Below are positions 42,713-51,173 of a stretch of DNA of 64,000 bases, in pieces. The notes beneath the pieces were generated by a model that was given only the letters and a program-made list of their open reading frames with translations, was not told the origin of the DNA and made no database searches. Source of the DNA: Ruminococcus sp. (lineage in GTDB: Bacteria > Bacillota > Clostridia > Oscillospirales > Ruminococcaceae); the NCBI GenBank assembly GCA_029060305.1, contig JAIDUG010000050.1, forward strand, positions 1-64,000, given 5' to 3'. Positions within the stretch are counted from its first letter, which is position 1, and each line of letters starts with the position of its first letter. A program made the translations under genes and the position numbers.

Positions 42713-43600
42713 TTACAGTCCTGACAAATCAAAGTCCGGTACATACTGTTCGCCTACTGCCGACGATTGCTGTGTATAACCGTTTATTCCGAGATTTTCT
42801 GCATAACGCACAACGCTGTTGTATTCCATTTTTGTAAGACAACGTTTTATTTCGGAGTACTTTTCGTCTATAAAGTCAAAAGGCGTGTACTGATTCATTA
42901 TGCTTACAAGTACATCAGGAACGTTTTCCGCAATCCATTCCATTATTTTCATTGAATCGTGACGTTGAGACGGCAGAACAAGATGACGTATCAGAACGCC
43001 TTTAATAAGTCCGCCTTTTTCATTGAAGATATTTTTTCCTGTCTGTTTAGTCATTTCGATAACTGCACGGGAAGCATATTCAAAGTAGTCCGGAGCTTTT
43101 GAGTAACGTGCGGAGACTTCCGGCGAAAAGTATTTTATATCAGGCATATAAACATCAATATAACCTTTCAGCATTCTAATAGTTTCCGTGAGTTCGTAAC
43201 CGCCTGTATTATATATGACCGGAATTTCAAGTCTGTGTTTCACAACGTCGAGGGCTTTTATAATGTCAGGGACAAAGTGCGTAGGCGTTACAAGTTCAAT
43301 GTTGTCTGCCCCTTTATCCCGCAACTTCAGAAACACTTCCGCAAGCTGTCGGTAAGTAAGTGCTTTTCCGAAAAACTCATTACTTATCTTGTTGTTCTGA
43401 CAGTAACAACAGTGCAGATTACAGCCTGAAAAAAATACAGTACCTGCTCCGTTGCGATAGGATATACAAGGTTCTTCCCACTGGTGAAGCGTTGCCTTTG
43501 CGGACAGTATTTCCGCACCTGCTCCGCAGAATCCTTTTTTTTCGTGACGGTTTATTCCACAACGTCGGGGGCATAAATTGCAGTTTTCGTAAATATTCAT
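42713..43600 (-). CDS. radical SAM protein, PflA/PflX-like activating enzyme
   Basis: A 295-residue radical SAM protein. The N-terminal CNLCPRRCGINR (ferredoxin-like Cys set) and FCGAG are typical of the PflX group. The cluster motif is CNLHCCYC (CxxxCxxC) near residue 64, followed by NTGGYE and DVYMPDIKYF. Members are annotated as putative pyruvate-formate-lyase activators, but no glycyl radical enzyme is adjacent, so the target is open. The ATG at 43600 follows AGGAGTG. Its promoter is at 43621-43649. Confidence 0.85.
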   Translation of the reverse strand: MNIYENCNLCPRRCGINRHEKKGFCGAGAEILSAKATLHQWEEPCISYRNGAGTVFFSGCNLHCCYCQNNKISNEFFGKALTYRQLAEVFLKLRDKGADNIELVTPTHFVPDIIKALDVVKHRLEIPVIYNTGGYELTETIRMLKGYIDVYMPDIKYFSPEVSARYSKAPDYFEYASRAVIEMTKQTGKNIFNEKGGLIKGVLIRHLVLPSQRHDSMKIMEWIAENVPDVLVSIMNQYTPFDFIDEKYSEIKRCLTKMEYNSVVRYAENLGINGYTQQSSAVGEQYVPDFDLSGL

Positions 43601-43620
43601 AAAAATCACTCCTGTTAATG

Positions 43621-43649
43621 ATTATACCATATCAGACAGATTTTATCAA
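43621..43649 (-). promoter_or_regulatory. promoter of the radical SAM gene
   Basis: Leftward TTGATA (plus 43644-43649), 17-base spacer, TATAAT (plus 43621-43626) with TGG extension. Confidence 0.8.
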
Positions 43650-43738
43650 TATTAAATTTTTCGGAAAATTCATAATTTTAACACTCCACACACAAAAAAA
43701 TATATTATTATAGTAAAAAAATAGAAACGGAGGAAATT

Positions 43739-44212
43739 ATGAAAAAGAAAAAATATATAATTATTCCGTTGATTTTTGTAGCCTTTGTGGTGGGACTTCT
43801 GATACTCGATTCAATCCATATGCATTCGTCTTTTTCAAGAAACTGGAATACTATATCAGAACAATTTGAAATTGTAAACGATTACGCAATGACAAAATTT
43901 CCGGCTGAAAGAAATTATATTCAGCTTTCTGACCTTGACGACACCAACGACGATAATATAAATAATGCTATGTCGGCTGTACGTGAGTATTTAAACAAGT
44001 ATTTTGATAATGGAAGTTATATTCAGATTTCCGATAGAGGCGATTATTTAGAATATACCTGTATGGAACGTTACCAATATATTTTAATACATATAAAGGA
44101 TAACAAAAAACAATCTCTTAAATTCAGTAAAAAATTTGATTTCTTCATAAACAAATATACAATAGACAAGTTAGGCAACGGCTGGTATTTAGTGTTTCAG
44201 CACCATATATAA
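43739..44212 (+). CDS. hypothetical membrane-anchored protein
   Basis: A 157-residue protein with a basic start (MKKKKY), one membrane helix (residues 6-26) and an extracytoplasmic domain of about 125 residues rich in Asp, Asn and Tyr. It has no lipobox or known family. GGAGGAAA precedes the ATG. It is followed by a bidirectional terminator and then the convergent Bce-type operon, with which it shares no obvious link. Confidence 0.7.
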   Translation: MKKKKYIIIPLIFVAFVVGLLILDSIHMHSSFSRNWNTISEQFEIVNDYAMTKFPAERNYIQLSDLDDTNDDNINNAMSAVREYLNKYFDNGSYIQISDRGDYLEYTCMERYQYILIHIKDNKKQSLKFSKKFDFFINKYTIDKLGNGWYLVFQHHI

Positions 44213-44215
44213 AAA

Positions 44216-44253
44216 GATAGTACCCGAAAAATTTTCAGGTACTATGTTTTTTT
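44216..44253. terminator. bidirectional terminator before the ABC permease gene
   Basis: ATAGTACC / GGTACTAT stem with seven T on the plus side and five T on the minus side, between convergent genes. Confidence 0.85.
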
Positions 44254-46312
44254 ACTGCTTATGACTTTTTATTATGGACTTACTGCAAAGGTAAGTGATA
44301 AGGAAGTATCCGCCGTAAATCAGCAGTATCATTATTGAAGTAAATCCGATAGATTCAGCAAGTTTTTCCGTACCGAAAGTTTCGAGGATAAACGCTGAGA
44401 ACTTCATACCGAATACCGAGTGTACGCAGGCGAGAAGAAGCGGAAGGAGGAAAAATATACCTGTCTGTCTGAACAGTGACTTTGATATATCGCTTTCTTC
44501 TGCACCTATTTTGCGTAACATCTCATATCTTGAAATGCTGTCCACGCTTTCGGAGAGTTGTTTCAAAGCGAGTATGGCAGCACATGAAATAAGGAAGATA
44601 AGTCCGATATACAGACCTATGAATGTAACCATAGCACCCAGTCCGACAGTAGCCTCTGCAATGTCAATTCTTGTATTAATGCCATACATATAGCCAATGT
44701 TTCTGTCATTTCTGTCTGATGTATATTCTTTGAAGAAATCGTTATATTTATTGTTTATTTTATCTTCAATTATTTGTTTATCTTCTTTTGTTTCTGCATT
44801 GTAGTTGCCTATGAGGAAATCTAAACTTGCGTAATTTTCGTCAACCACATAATCTGGTACTACATAAAATCCGATATTAACATGTTGTGACGATATATCT
44901 ATAAAACCGTCCTGACATTCGTCATATTTTGAAGTAAGAGTATGTCCGAAAATTGTTATTGTCTTGTCTGTTTTCAATGCTTCATCACGAATTGCCTTGA
45001 TACTCTTGAAATCGCAAATTATAGCAAATTCGTTATCATTGAGTGTAAGTTCATCTCTTCCGTAAAGTCGTCTGATTGCGTTGTAGTCGCTGAGTTTAAC
45101 AATATCTTCAGGATTCTCATATTCCATGTATTGATATTGTTTCTTAACTTCTTCAAGTTTACTTCCGAGAGCGTCGGCAAAAGTAAAGCTATCGGAGCTG
45201 TAAGGGTGGAAATGTACATACTCACTTAAATCTTCCTCAAAATCGTAACCAAATTCCTTAGCTTTTTCCACAAAATCTACATATTTATTAATATCTGTCT
45301 GATTATCGTATTCAGTAAATTGTATTTCCAAATCAGCAGGACACATTTTTTTTAAGTTTGCGTTCATGGAGTTTCTTATTGAAAACGCTGACGACAATGT
45401 ACAGATAGTCACGAAAAGCATAAGGCATATAACGGTCATTGAAGCAACTGTAGTATTGATTTTACTGCTTATCTGTCGGAATGTGAAACTGTTGAGATTT
45501 TTGTAGTAAGTCTTTTTCATTGACATTACAACCCTTAACATCATTCCTGATACAGACCAGAATATAAGGAACGTTGAAACTGCACCTATTGCTATAAGTT
45601 TGACGAGTTTTTCGGTACTCATGTCATTTGTTTTCCAGCCTGCTGTATAGTACGCATATCCTAAAGCACACGCTGATATTATAAACACGATTACACAAAG
45701 TACGGGATTCTTGAGTTTGAGTTTTTCCGACTTCTTGCCTGACTGCAAAAGGTTTATCAGTTTGCACTTGCTTATCATAAAGCTGTTGAAAAACATCACA
45801 ACAAGATACATTATACCGAAATATATTGCAGTTTTAATAATTGCGTCGGTTGATACCATGAAAGTGTATTCTGTCATATCAGCTTCAAAGAGGTTGGCAA
45901 CAACCGTACTCATAAGTTGTGAAAGTCCGATTCCGATAAGCAGACCCACTCCGAGAGAGCCAAGTCCGATAATTATTGTTTCTATAAGAAGTATTGCCGA
46001 AATTTTACTTTTTCCCATACCTAATATCAGGTACAACGCAAACTCTTTATTACGGCGTTTCATAAGAAACCGGCTTGCGTATACAATAAGCAAACCCAGT
46101 ACGAAAGAAACAAATACACTTATACCGTCTAACATACTTGTGAGCAGGTCTATAATGTCTCTTGTATTGCTTGATACCTGTAAAAAAATTGTCTGTTCAC
46201 TTATGGCGTTGAATACATAGAATACCGAAACGCCTATAATCAGTGTAAAAAAGTATATAGCGTAGTCACGCAGACTTTTGCGGATATTGCTGACGGAGAG
46301 TTTAAAGAGCAT
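44252..46312 (-). CDS. BceB-type ABC transporter permease
   Basis: A 686-residue FtsX-like permease of the bacitracin/lantibiotic detoxification type. There are ten predicted membrane helices. The diagnostic large extracellular domain of about 220 residues lies between helices 7 and 8 (about residues 315-540) and senses the peptide antibiotic or its lipid complex. The typical opening reads LFKLSVSNIRKSLRDYAIYFFTL. It overlaps the ATPase gene by 11 bases. With the adjacent kinase and regulator it forms a complete flux-sensing module. Which peptide is recognised cannot be read. Confidence 0.93.
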   Translation of the reverse strand: MLFKLSVSNIRKSLRDYAIYFFTLIIGVSVFYVFNAISEQTIFLQVSSNTRDIIDLLTSMLDGISVFVSFVLGLLIVYASRFLMKRRNKEFALYLILGMGKSKISAILLIETIIIGLGSLGVGLLIGIGLSQLMSTVVANLFEADMTEYTFMVSTDAIIKTAIYFGIMYLVVMFFNSFMISKCKLINLLQSGKKSEKLKLKNPVLCVIVFIISACALGYAYYTAGWKTNDMSTEKLVKLIAIGAVSTFLIFWSVSGMMLRVVMSMKKTYYKNLNSFTFRQISSKINTTVASMTVICLMLFVTICTLSSAFSIRNSMNANLKKMCPADLEIQFTEYDNQTDINKYVDFVEKAKEFGYDFEEDLSEYVHFHPYSSDSFTFADALGSKLEEVKKQYQYMEYENPEDIVKLSDYNAIRRLYGRDELTLNDNEFAIICDFKSIKAIRDEALKTDKTITIFGHTLTSKYDECQDGFIDISSQHVNIGFYVVPDYVVDENYASLDFLIGNYNAETKEDKQIIEDKINNKYNDFFKEYTSDRNDRNIGYMYGINTRIDIAEATVGLGAMVTFIGLYIGLIFLISCAAILALKQLSESVDSISRYEMLRKIGAEESDISKSLFRQTGIFFLLPLLLACVHSVFGMKFSAFILETFGTEKLAESIGFTSIMILLIYGGYFLITYLCSKSIIKSHKQ

Positions 46313-47066
46313 CGTTTACGTCACCTCCCAGCAATGTAACAACGTCTATTATTTTATCAAAAAACTGTTTTCGATTATCAGCACCACGGCTTATTTCGTG
46401 GAAAACTTTTCCGTCCTTTATGAAAAGTACACGTGAGGCGTAGCTTGCGGTGAAACTGTCGTGTGTAACCATCATTATAGTAGCCTCGTGTTCGTAATTG
46501 AGGTAGTTGAAACGCTCCAGTAACATTTTAGCGGACTTTGAATCCAATGCTCCTGTAGGTTCGTCGGCAAGAATGAGTTTCGGATTTGTTACTATCGCAC
46601 GGGCGGAAGCTATTCGCTGTTTCTGACCGCCTGACATCTGATACGGATATTTCTGCAATACTCCAATAATATCAAGCTGTCTTGCAACGTTTTTTACAGC
46701 CTTGTCGATTTCAGCAGGATTTACTTTCTGTATGGAAAGTGAAAGTGCGATATTTTCGTAAGCTGTCAGCGTATCAAGCAGGTTGAAGTCCTGAAAGATA
46801 AAGCCGAGTTTTTCACGGCGAAACTGATTTAACTGTTTGCCTTTGAGAGTTGTAATGTCGATGTTTTCAAGATAAATGTGACCTGATGTAACTCTGTCGA
46901 TTGTTGAGATACAGTTTAACAGTGTAGTCTTTCCGCTTCCTGACGCTCCCATTATTGCGACAAATTCACCTTTACTTACAGTAAATGAAATGTCGTCGAT
47001 AGCTTTTGTAAGGCTTGACTTACTGCCATAGTATTTTTCGATTTGCTGTATTCTTAATAATTCCAT
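46302..47066 (-). CDS. BceA-type ABC transporter ATP-binding protein
   Basis: A 254-residue ATPase of the MacB/LolD-like group. Walker A is GASGSGKTTLLN near residue 41, the Q-loop FIFQDFNLLD near 90, the signature SGGQKQRIASARA near 145 and Walker B LILADEPTGALDS. The extra C-terminal 30 residues are typical of BceA. CAAGGAGGT precedes the ATG. Transcription is expected from the promoter and BceR box at 47097-47159. Confidence 0.95.
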   Translation of the reverse strand: MELLRIQQIEKYYGSKSSLTKAIDDISFTVSKGEFVAIMGASGSGKTTLLNCISTIDRVTSGHIYLENIDITTLKGKQLNQFRREKLGFIFQDFNLLDTLTAYENIALSLSIQKVNPAEIDKAVKNVARQLDIIGVLQKYPYQMSGGQKQRIASARAIVTNPKLILADEPTGALDSKSAKMLLERFNYLNYEHEATIMMVTHDSFTASYASRVLFIKDGKVFHEISRGADNRKQFFDKIIDVVTLLGGDVNDAL

Positions 47067-47096
47067 TTGTGTGACCTCCTTGTTTTTGATAACTTA

Positions 47097-47159
47097 ATTA
47101 TACAGCAAAATTTTTTGTTTGTCGTCAGTCCAATGTTACGGAATATTACAATTCTGTAA
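47097..47159 (-). promoter_or_regulatory. BceR-type operator and promoter of the ABC transporter genes
   Basis: Plus 47146-47159 is TTACA-ATTC-TGTAA, a perfect match to the known BceR-class box TnACA-N4-TGTAA. Leftward, TATAAT lies at plus 47097-47102 without a good -35, as expected for an activator-dependent promoter. The box starts three bases after the kinase stop codon. The kinase and regulator genes have their own promoter at 48861-48889. Confidence 0.8.
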
Positions 47160-47161
47160 TG

Positions 47162-48175
47162 TTACTGCATTTTCATGAAATCGTTTTTTCCGAAAGATAT
47201 TGATATTTCCGTGAAATCGTCAGGTACTGAAACCGCTTTCACTTCGTGACCTAAACTGTCGCAAAGATTTTTTATAATGTAAAGTCCCATTCCTGTTGAT
47301 TTTGAACGTGTGCGACCGTTAGAACCTGTATACGACTTTTCAAAGATATAAGGCATATCACTCAACGGAATACCTATGCCGTTGTCACGGATATGCAGAA
47401 TTGTCTTTTCGTTGGAATCAGTTGCATATATAAATATTTCAGGTTCACGGTCTGCCGAAAAATATTTCATACTGTTTGCGATAATCTGTCCGATAATATA
47501 TTCTAACCATTTGCTGTCCGTCATAACTTTTATATCAAGGTTTTCCGTTCTGAGAATGACGTTTCTTGCCTGCAACTCCTCACGGTTTTTTATAGCTGTG
47601 TTTGCAAACGCCCTTTTCAACGATACTTCTTTTATAAGGTAATCCTTGCGGACGTTTTCGCTCCTTACATAATACATAACGTTTTCTATATAGTCGTCAA
47701 TACGTCTGAGCTGTTCATTGTACTTTCCGTCAATATCGGGGTTGTTGTGACACATCAGTAAAAGACTTGCAACAGGCAGTTTTATTTCGTGTACCCATAA
47801 TTCAATATATTCCTGAAATTCTTCCGAACTTTTACGATATTCCGCAACGTTATCACACATTGACTTGTTAGTTTCGCAGAGAATATCATAGAAAATCTGC
47901 CCTTCATAGAAGTCAGGAGATTCAGTCATTGCGGACAGCAGATATTTTTTTTCAAGATTTTCAGTGTTTGTCATAAGGTCTGTATAGAATTTTTTCCGCC
48001 GGAAGTATTCTATTAAAATCTTGCTTGTTTCTGCAATAAAGTATATAAACCCTATTATAAATATCTGTCCTGCTTTTATGTGAAATACTGCCAAAAAGTC
48101 CCATATTATAAGCCACGTCACTATTGTTATGATAATTGAGATTATTTTGTCTGAGAGGAATCTTCCGAACTTCAT
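47162..48175 (-). CDS. BceS-type intramembrane-sensing histidine kinase
   Basis: A 337-residue kinase with two membrane helices close together (about residues 12-30 and 34-55) and almost no extracellular loop, the hallmark of kinases that receive the signal from their ABC transporter. The phospho-acceptor is in ELWVHEIKLP near 133. ATP-binding boxes are N (NSMKYF), G1 (DNGIGIP), F (FEKSYTG) and G2 (GMGLYI). The start overlaps the regulator stop by four bases. It acts on the regulator encoded upstream. Confidence 0.93.
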   Translation of the reverse strand: MKFGRFLSDKIISIIITIVTWLIIWDFLAVFHIKAGQIFIIGFIYFIAETSKILIEYFRRKKFYTDLMTNTENLEKKYLLSAMTESPDFYEGQIFYDILCETNKSMCDNVAEYRKSSEEFQEYIELWVHEIKLPVASLLLMCHNNPDIDGKYNEQLRRIDDYIENVMYYVRSENVRKDYLIKEVSLKRAFANTAIKNREELQARNVILRTENLDIKVMTDSKWLEYIIGQIIANSMKYFSADREPEIFIYATDSNEKTILHIRDNGIGIPLSDMPYIFEKSYTGSNGRTRSKSTGMGLYIIKNLCDSLGHEVKAVSVPDDFTEISISFGKNDFMKMQ

Positions 48176-48834
48176 ATTAATATATACCCCTGTTTCTTGC
48201 GAGTTTCTATTGCGTTTTCGTAACCGAAATCCGCAAGTTTATTTCTGAGACGGCTTATATTTACTGTTAATGCGTTGTCGTTGATATATTCTTCATTGTC
48301 CCATAAAGTCGTCATAAGGTCGTTGCGTGAGACTATCTGTCCCTGTCTGTCGAGCAATAACTGAAATATAATCATTTCGTTTTTAGTGAGAATAATTTCG
48401 TCTCTGCCGTCCGAAAGACTTCCCTTTGCAAGATTTATCTGTAAATTCCTGTATTTAGTTTTTATGTTGTCTTTTGAGACACGTTTCAGCACAGCGGAAA
48501 TCCTCAGTAAAAGTATAGTCGGATTGTAAGGTTTTGTGATATAGTCGTCAGCTCCGTAACTCATCGACAATACTTCGTCAGTTTCAGAAGTCCTGCTGGT
48601 GACCATTATAACAGGGGTATCGGTTTTTTGACGGATATTTCTGAGAAGCATTTCGCCGTTTACGAAAGGTATGTTTATATCAAGAAGTATCAAATCAGGT
48701 TTTGAATTTATGATACTGTTTTCAGCGTCCGAAAAATCAACAAGACATTCCGTTTCATAACCTGAGTTATTAAGAAGTTCAGCAAGTTCTTTACGGATTG
48801 ACCTGTCATCTTCCACAATGTATATTTTGTTCAT
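48172..48834 (-). CDS. BceR-type OmpR family response regulator
   Basis: A 220-residue regulator. The receiver domain has the acidic pair in VEDD, the phospho-Asp in LILLDINIPF near residue 52, the conserved Thr/Ser in MVTSR and Lys in YITKPYN. The C-terminal winged helix (about 125-220) ends in ETRKKQGYIL. It is first in its operon, with GGAGAGTGA before the ATG and a perfect promoter upstream. Its DNA target is very likely the TTACA-N4-TGTAA box before the ATPase gene. Confidence 0.94.
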   Translation of the reverse strand: MNKIYIVEDDRSIRKELAELLNNSGYETECLVDFSDAENSIINSKPDLILLDINIPFVNGEMLLRNIRQKTDTPVIMVTSRTSETDEVLSMSYGADDYITKPYNPTILLLRISAVLKRVSKDNIKTKYRNLQINLAKGSLSDGRDEIILTKNEMIIFQLLLDRQGQIVSRNDLMTTLWDNEEYINDNALTVNISRLRNKLADFGYENAIETRKKQGYILI

Positions 48835-48860
48835 AAAAAATCACTCTCCTTTTGAGCGAT

Positions 48861-48889
48861 ATTATAACACGTTATGAAAAGTTTGTCAA
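48861..48889 (-). promoter_or_regulatory. promoter of the regulator-kinase operon
   Basis: Leftward TTGACA (plus 48884-48889), 17-base spacer, TATAAT (plus 48861-48866) with TGT extension. No BceR box is visible here, so basal expression is likely constitutive. Confidence 0.85.
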
Positions 48890-48931
48890 ATATCGTTTCA
48901 TTCGCATACTATAATTATGAGGTGATAATTT

Positions 48932-49141
48932 ATGATTATGTGTGCAAAAGTACTTGAAGTAAATAACGATAATCTTCTTGTACACGACAATTCAACGGAG
49001 CAGGACGTTGTTGTAAATACTTCTTGTACCTGTCGTTTCAACGTTGACGACCATGTGAAAATTATATATAATGGTGCAATGACAAACAGTCTTCCACCGC
49101 AGATAAGTTCACAAAAAATATGTAAGATAAATTGCAGATGA
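48932..49141 (+). CDS. small conserved-looking beta-rich protein, function unknown
   Basis: A 69-residue protein with alternating hydrophobic strands, three closely spaced cysteines (CAKV at the start, SCTC in the middle, CKINC at the end) and a KIIYNGAMTNSLPPQIS segment that looks like a conserved loop. GAGGTGAT precedes the ATG at 48932; an ATG two codons later is also possible. It is likely an OB-fold or small beta-barrel, which is inference. A terminator follows at once. Confidence 0.7.
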   Translation: MIMCAKVLEVNNDNLLVHDNSTEQDVVVNTSCTCRFNVDDHVKIIYNGAMTNSLPPQISSQKICKINCR

Positions 49142-49147
49142 CATTCC

Positions 49148-49177
49148 AAAACCGGACATAATAGTCCGGTTTTTTTA
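49148..49177 (+). terminator. terminator
   Basis: AAACCGGAC / GTCCGGTTT hairpin followed by seven T. Confidence 0.9.
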
Positions 49178-49222
49178 TTAATAAACTTCACAAAATAAAT
49201 TTCAGAAAAATTAAAAAAGTAT

Positions 49223-49251
49223 TTGACAAACGGAATTTTTTGTGATATACT
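49223..49251 (+). promoter_or_regulatory. promoter of the aldolase-domain gene
   Basis: TTGACA at 49223-49228, 17-base spacer and TATACT at 49246-49251 with TGA extension. The untranslated leader is about 80 bases. Confidence 0.82.
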
Positions 49252-49337
49252 ATATAAGTACGTTTGAGAAATTTATATATCACTTTAAAGCGTTACAGCA
49301 TAAAGCGGTAAATTATATTGAAAGGATTGTTTTTTTC

Positions 49338-50312
49338 ATGAAGGAAATCTCAAAATTAATGGATTACAGACCTGACATCAAAGTCATTGACGCAACCCTC
49401 AGAGACGGCGGTCTTGTAAACGAGTTCCGTTTCAGTGACGAGTTTGTCAAGAATCTCTACAACGCTAACCTCAGGGCAGGCGTTGACTATATGGAATTCG
49501 GATACAAGGCAGACCGTGAAATGTTTGACGAAACAAAATTCGGTCCTTGCAAGTTCTGCGACGACGAGTACATCAGGTCTATTGTAGGCGAAAACAATAC
49601 AGACCTTAAAATTGCCGTTATGGCAGACGTAGGACGTTGCAACTACAAGCAGGACATTCACGACCGTTCTGAAAGTCCTATCGACCTTATCCGTGTGGCA
49701 ACATACATTCATCAGATACCGACAGCCGTTGATATGATTGAAAACGCCAAAAGCAAGGGTTATGAGGTAAGCTGTAATATTATGGCTATTTCCAATTCTC
49801 AGGAGGGCGATATTAAAGCCGCTCTGGATATTCTCGGTAAGTCACCGGTTGACGTTTTCTATATAGTCGACAGTTTCGGCTCACTCTATCCGGAACAGAT
49901 TGCAAGAATTGCTGATATGTACTGCAATATGGCTGAGAAGTACGGAAAAAAAGTCGGAATACACGCACACAATAATCAGCAGTTAGCTTTTGCGAATACT
50001 ATTGAGGCAGTCGGTGACGGTGTTGACTGGCTTGACGCTACTTACTCCGAAATGGGCAGAGGTGCTGGCAACTGTGCTATGGAATTACTTCTCGGATTCC
50101 TCAAAAACCCGAAATATAACGTTTATCCTGTAATGCAGTTCATCGAACAGCATATGACTAAACTCCGTGAAAACGGCGTTGTATGGGGTTACGATTTACA
50201 GTATATGATGACGGGTCTCCTCAATCAGCACCCCAGAACAGCTATCCAGTTCACTAACGAAAAACGTAAGGATTACGCTGAATTTTACAAGGAAATACTT
50301 TCACAGGAATAA
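49338..50312 (+). CDS. aldolase catalytic-domain (HMGL-like, DRE-TIM) protein
   Basis: A 324-residue TIM-barrel metal-dependent lyase or aldolase of the HMGL/DmpG superfamily. The family helix motif DATLRDGGLVNEF is near residues 19-31, followed by FGYKAD, and the metal-binding HAHNNQQLAFAN is near 216. The GRGAGNCAMELLLGF loop is typical. The best ATG is 49338, after AAAGGA; the frame extends upstream only through the promoter. Related proteins cleave hydroxy-keto acids or act in polysaccharide and lipid synthesis. The neighbours give no substrate hint. Confidence 0.85.
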   Translation: MKEISKLMDYRPDIKVIDATLRDGGLVNEFRFSDEFVKNLYNANLRAGVDYMEFGYKADREMFDETKFGPCKFCDDEYIRSIVGENNTDLKIAVMADVGRCNYKQDIHDRSESPIDLIRVATYIHQIPTAVDMIENAKSKGYEVSCNIMAISNSQEGDIKAALDILGKSPVDVFYIVDSFGSLYPEQIARIADMYCNMAEKYGKKVGIHAHNNQQLAFANTIEAVGDGVDWLDATYSEMGRGAGNCAMELLLGFLKNPKYNVYPVMQFIEQHMTKLRENGVVWGYDLQYMMTGLLNQHPRTAIQFTNEKRKDYAEFYKEILSQE

Positions 50313-50321
50313 TATGTTTTT

Positions 50322-50639
50322 ATGATAATAAGGTTTCGAGAGGGCTATAAAAAGCATCTACAGAGAAGAATCAAAGAAAGACGTTTCAGAAAAACAATCA
50401 AACACGAGTATCACTATATAAAAAGAATAAACGGTGATTTTCCTGCCTGTACTTTTAACGGATATGTTGTAGACGACAGTGGAATTATCAGACAGGTAAA
50501 CAAATACAGCAAACGTTACTGGTTTAAAAATCCCAGATATTACAGACGTGTTCGCCGACGTTATTTTAATAAAGATGTCGGAGATGTTGATATGACCAGT
50601 TTCGGAAGAAATTATAAAAAGGTTTCAAGAAAATCCTAA
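50322..50639 (+). CDS. hypothetical very basic protein
   Basis: A 105-residue protein that is unusually rich in Arg, Lys and Tyr, with clusters such as KKHLQRRIKERRFRK and RRVRRRYF. It has no membrane segment. Basicity suggests nucleic acid or acidic polymer binding, but no domain is recognised. The ribosome site is poor (only GGAA at a distance), so the start is uncertain. It begins ten bases after the aldolase gene and may be its cotranscribed partner. Confidence 0.6.
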   Translation: MIIRFREGYKKHLQRRIKERRFRKTIKHEYHYIKRINGDFPACTFNGYVVDDSGIIRQVNKYSKRYWFKNPRYYRRVRRRYFNKDVGDVDMTSFGRNYKKVSRKS

Positions 50640-50664
50640 TACTCTTTTAAGGTGGTAATTTGAT

Positions 50665-50991
50665 ATGTGGTTTAGAATTGCAGTCAATGAAAAACCGGAA
50701 AATGTAGTTTTTCTTATACAAAACCGGTATAATATTATAAGGCGTTCTGCAAAAACTTATTATATGTCGGGGAATATATTTGAAGTATATCGTAATGAAG
50801 ACTATGATAATTTTCTTGCGGAGAATGAGGACGGCTGGCTTTATTACAATACACATATGGATTTTTTCCCGATTGACGATAAAATCACTGTTTCACAGGA
50901 AATTGAAATTGCTGAAAATATTAAACATTTTTTGGATAGTTGTTCTTTGAAGTCCGAAATCATATTTGAATCCGACGAATATATAACATGA
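50665..50991 (+). CDS. hypothetical acidic protein
   Basis: A 108-residue protein of unknown family. It opens MWFRIAVNEKP, has a compact beta-rich first half with WLYYNTHMDFFPID and ends in an acidic helix and strand. AAGGTGGT precedes the ATG. It follows the very basic protein by 25 bases; the opposite charges could reflect a pair, but this is only a suggestion. A terminator follows at 51007. Confidence 0.65.
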   Translation: MWFRIAVNEKPENVVFLIQNRYNIIRRSAKTYYMSGNIFEVYRNEDYDNFLAENEDGWLYYNTHMDFFPIDDKITVSQEIEIAENIKHFLDSCSLKSEIIFESDEYIT

Positions 50992-51006
50992 AGAATATTT
51001 TGAATA

Positions 51007-51038
51007 ACTCCGGAAGATTTAGTCTTCCGGAGTTTTTT
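51007..51038 (+). terminator. terminator
   Basis: ACTCCGGAAGA / TCTTCCGGAGT hairpin followed by six T. Confidence 0.92.
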
Positions 51039-51173
51039 ATGTCTGTTTTTTTATGGAAAATGTCTCTGTTTAGAAGTGCAAAAATCGTGGTAGCAATGAT
51101 ATAATATAACCATAGTAAAGGAAAAAAACAAACCACAAAAAATATATAAAGAATTTCTTTAGGAGGAAATATT

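Noticed and set aside
49242-49337. N-terminal extension of the aldolase gene
   Set aside because: It would begin before the -10 box of the consensus promoter; the ATG at 49338 has a ribosome site.
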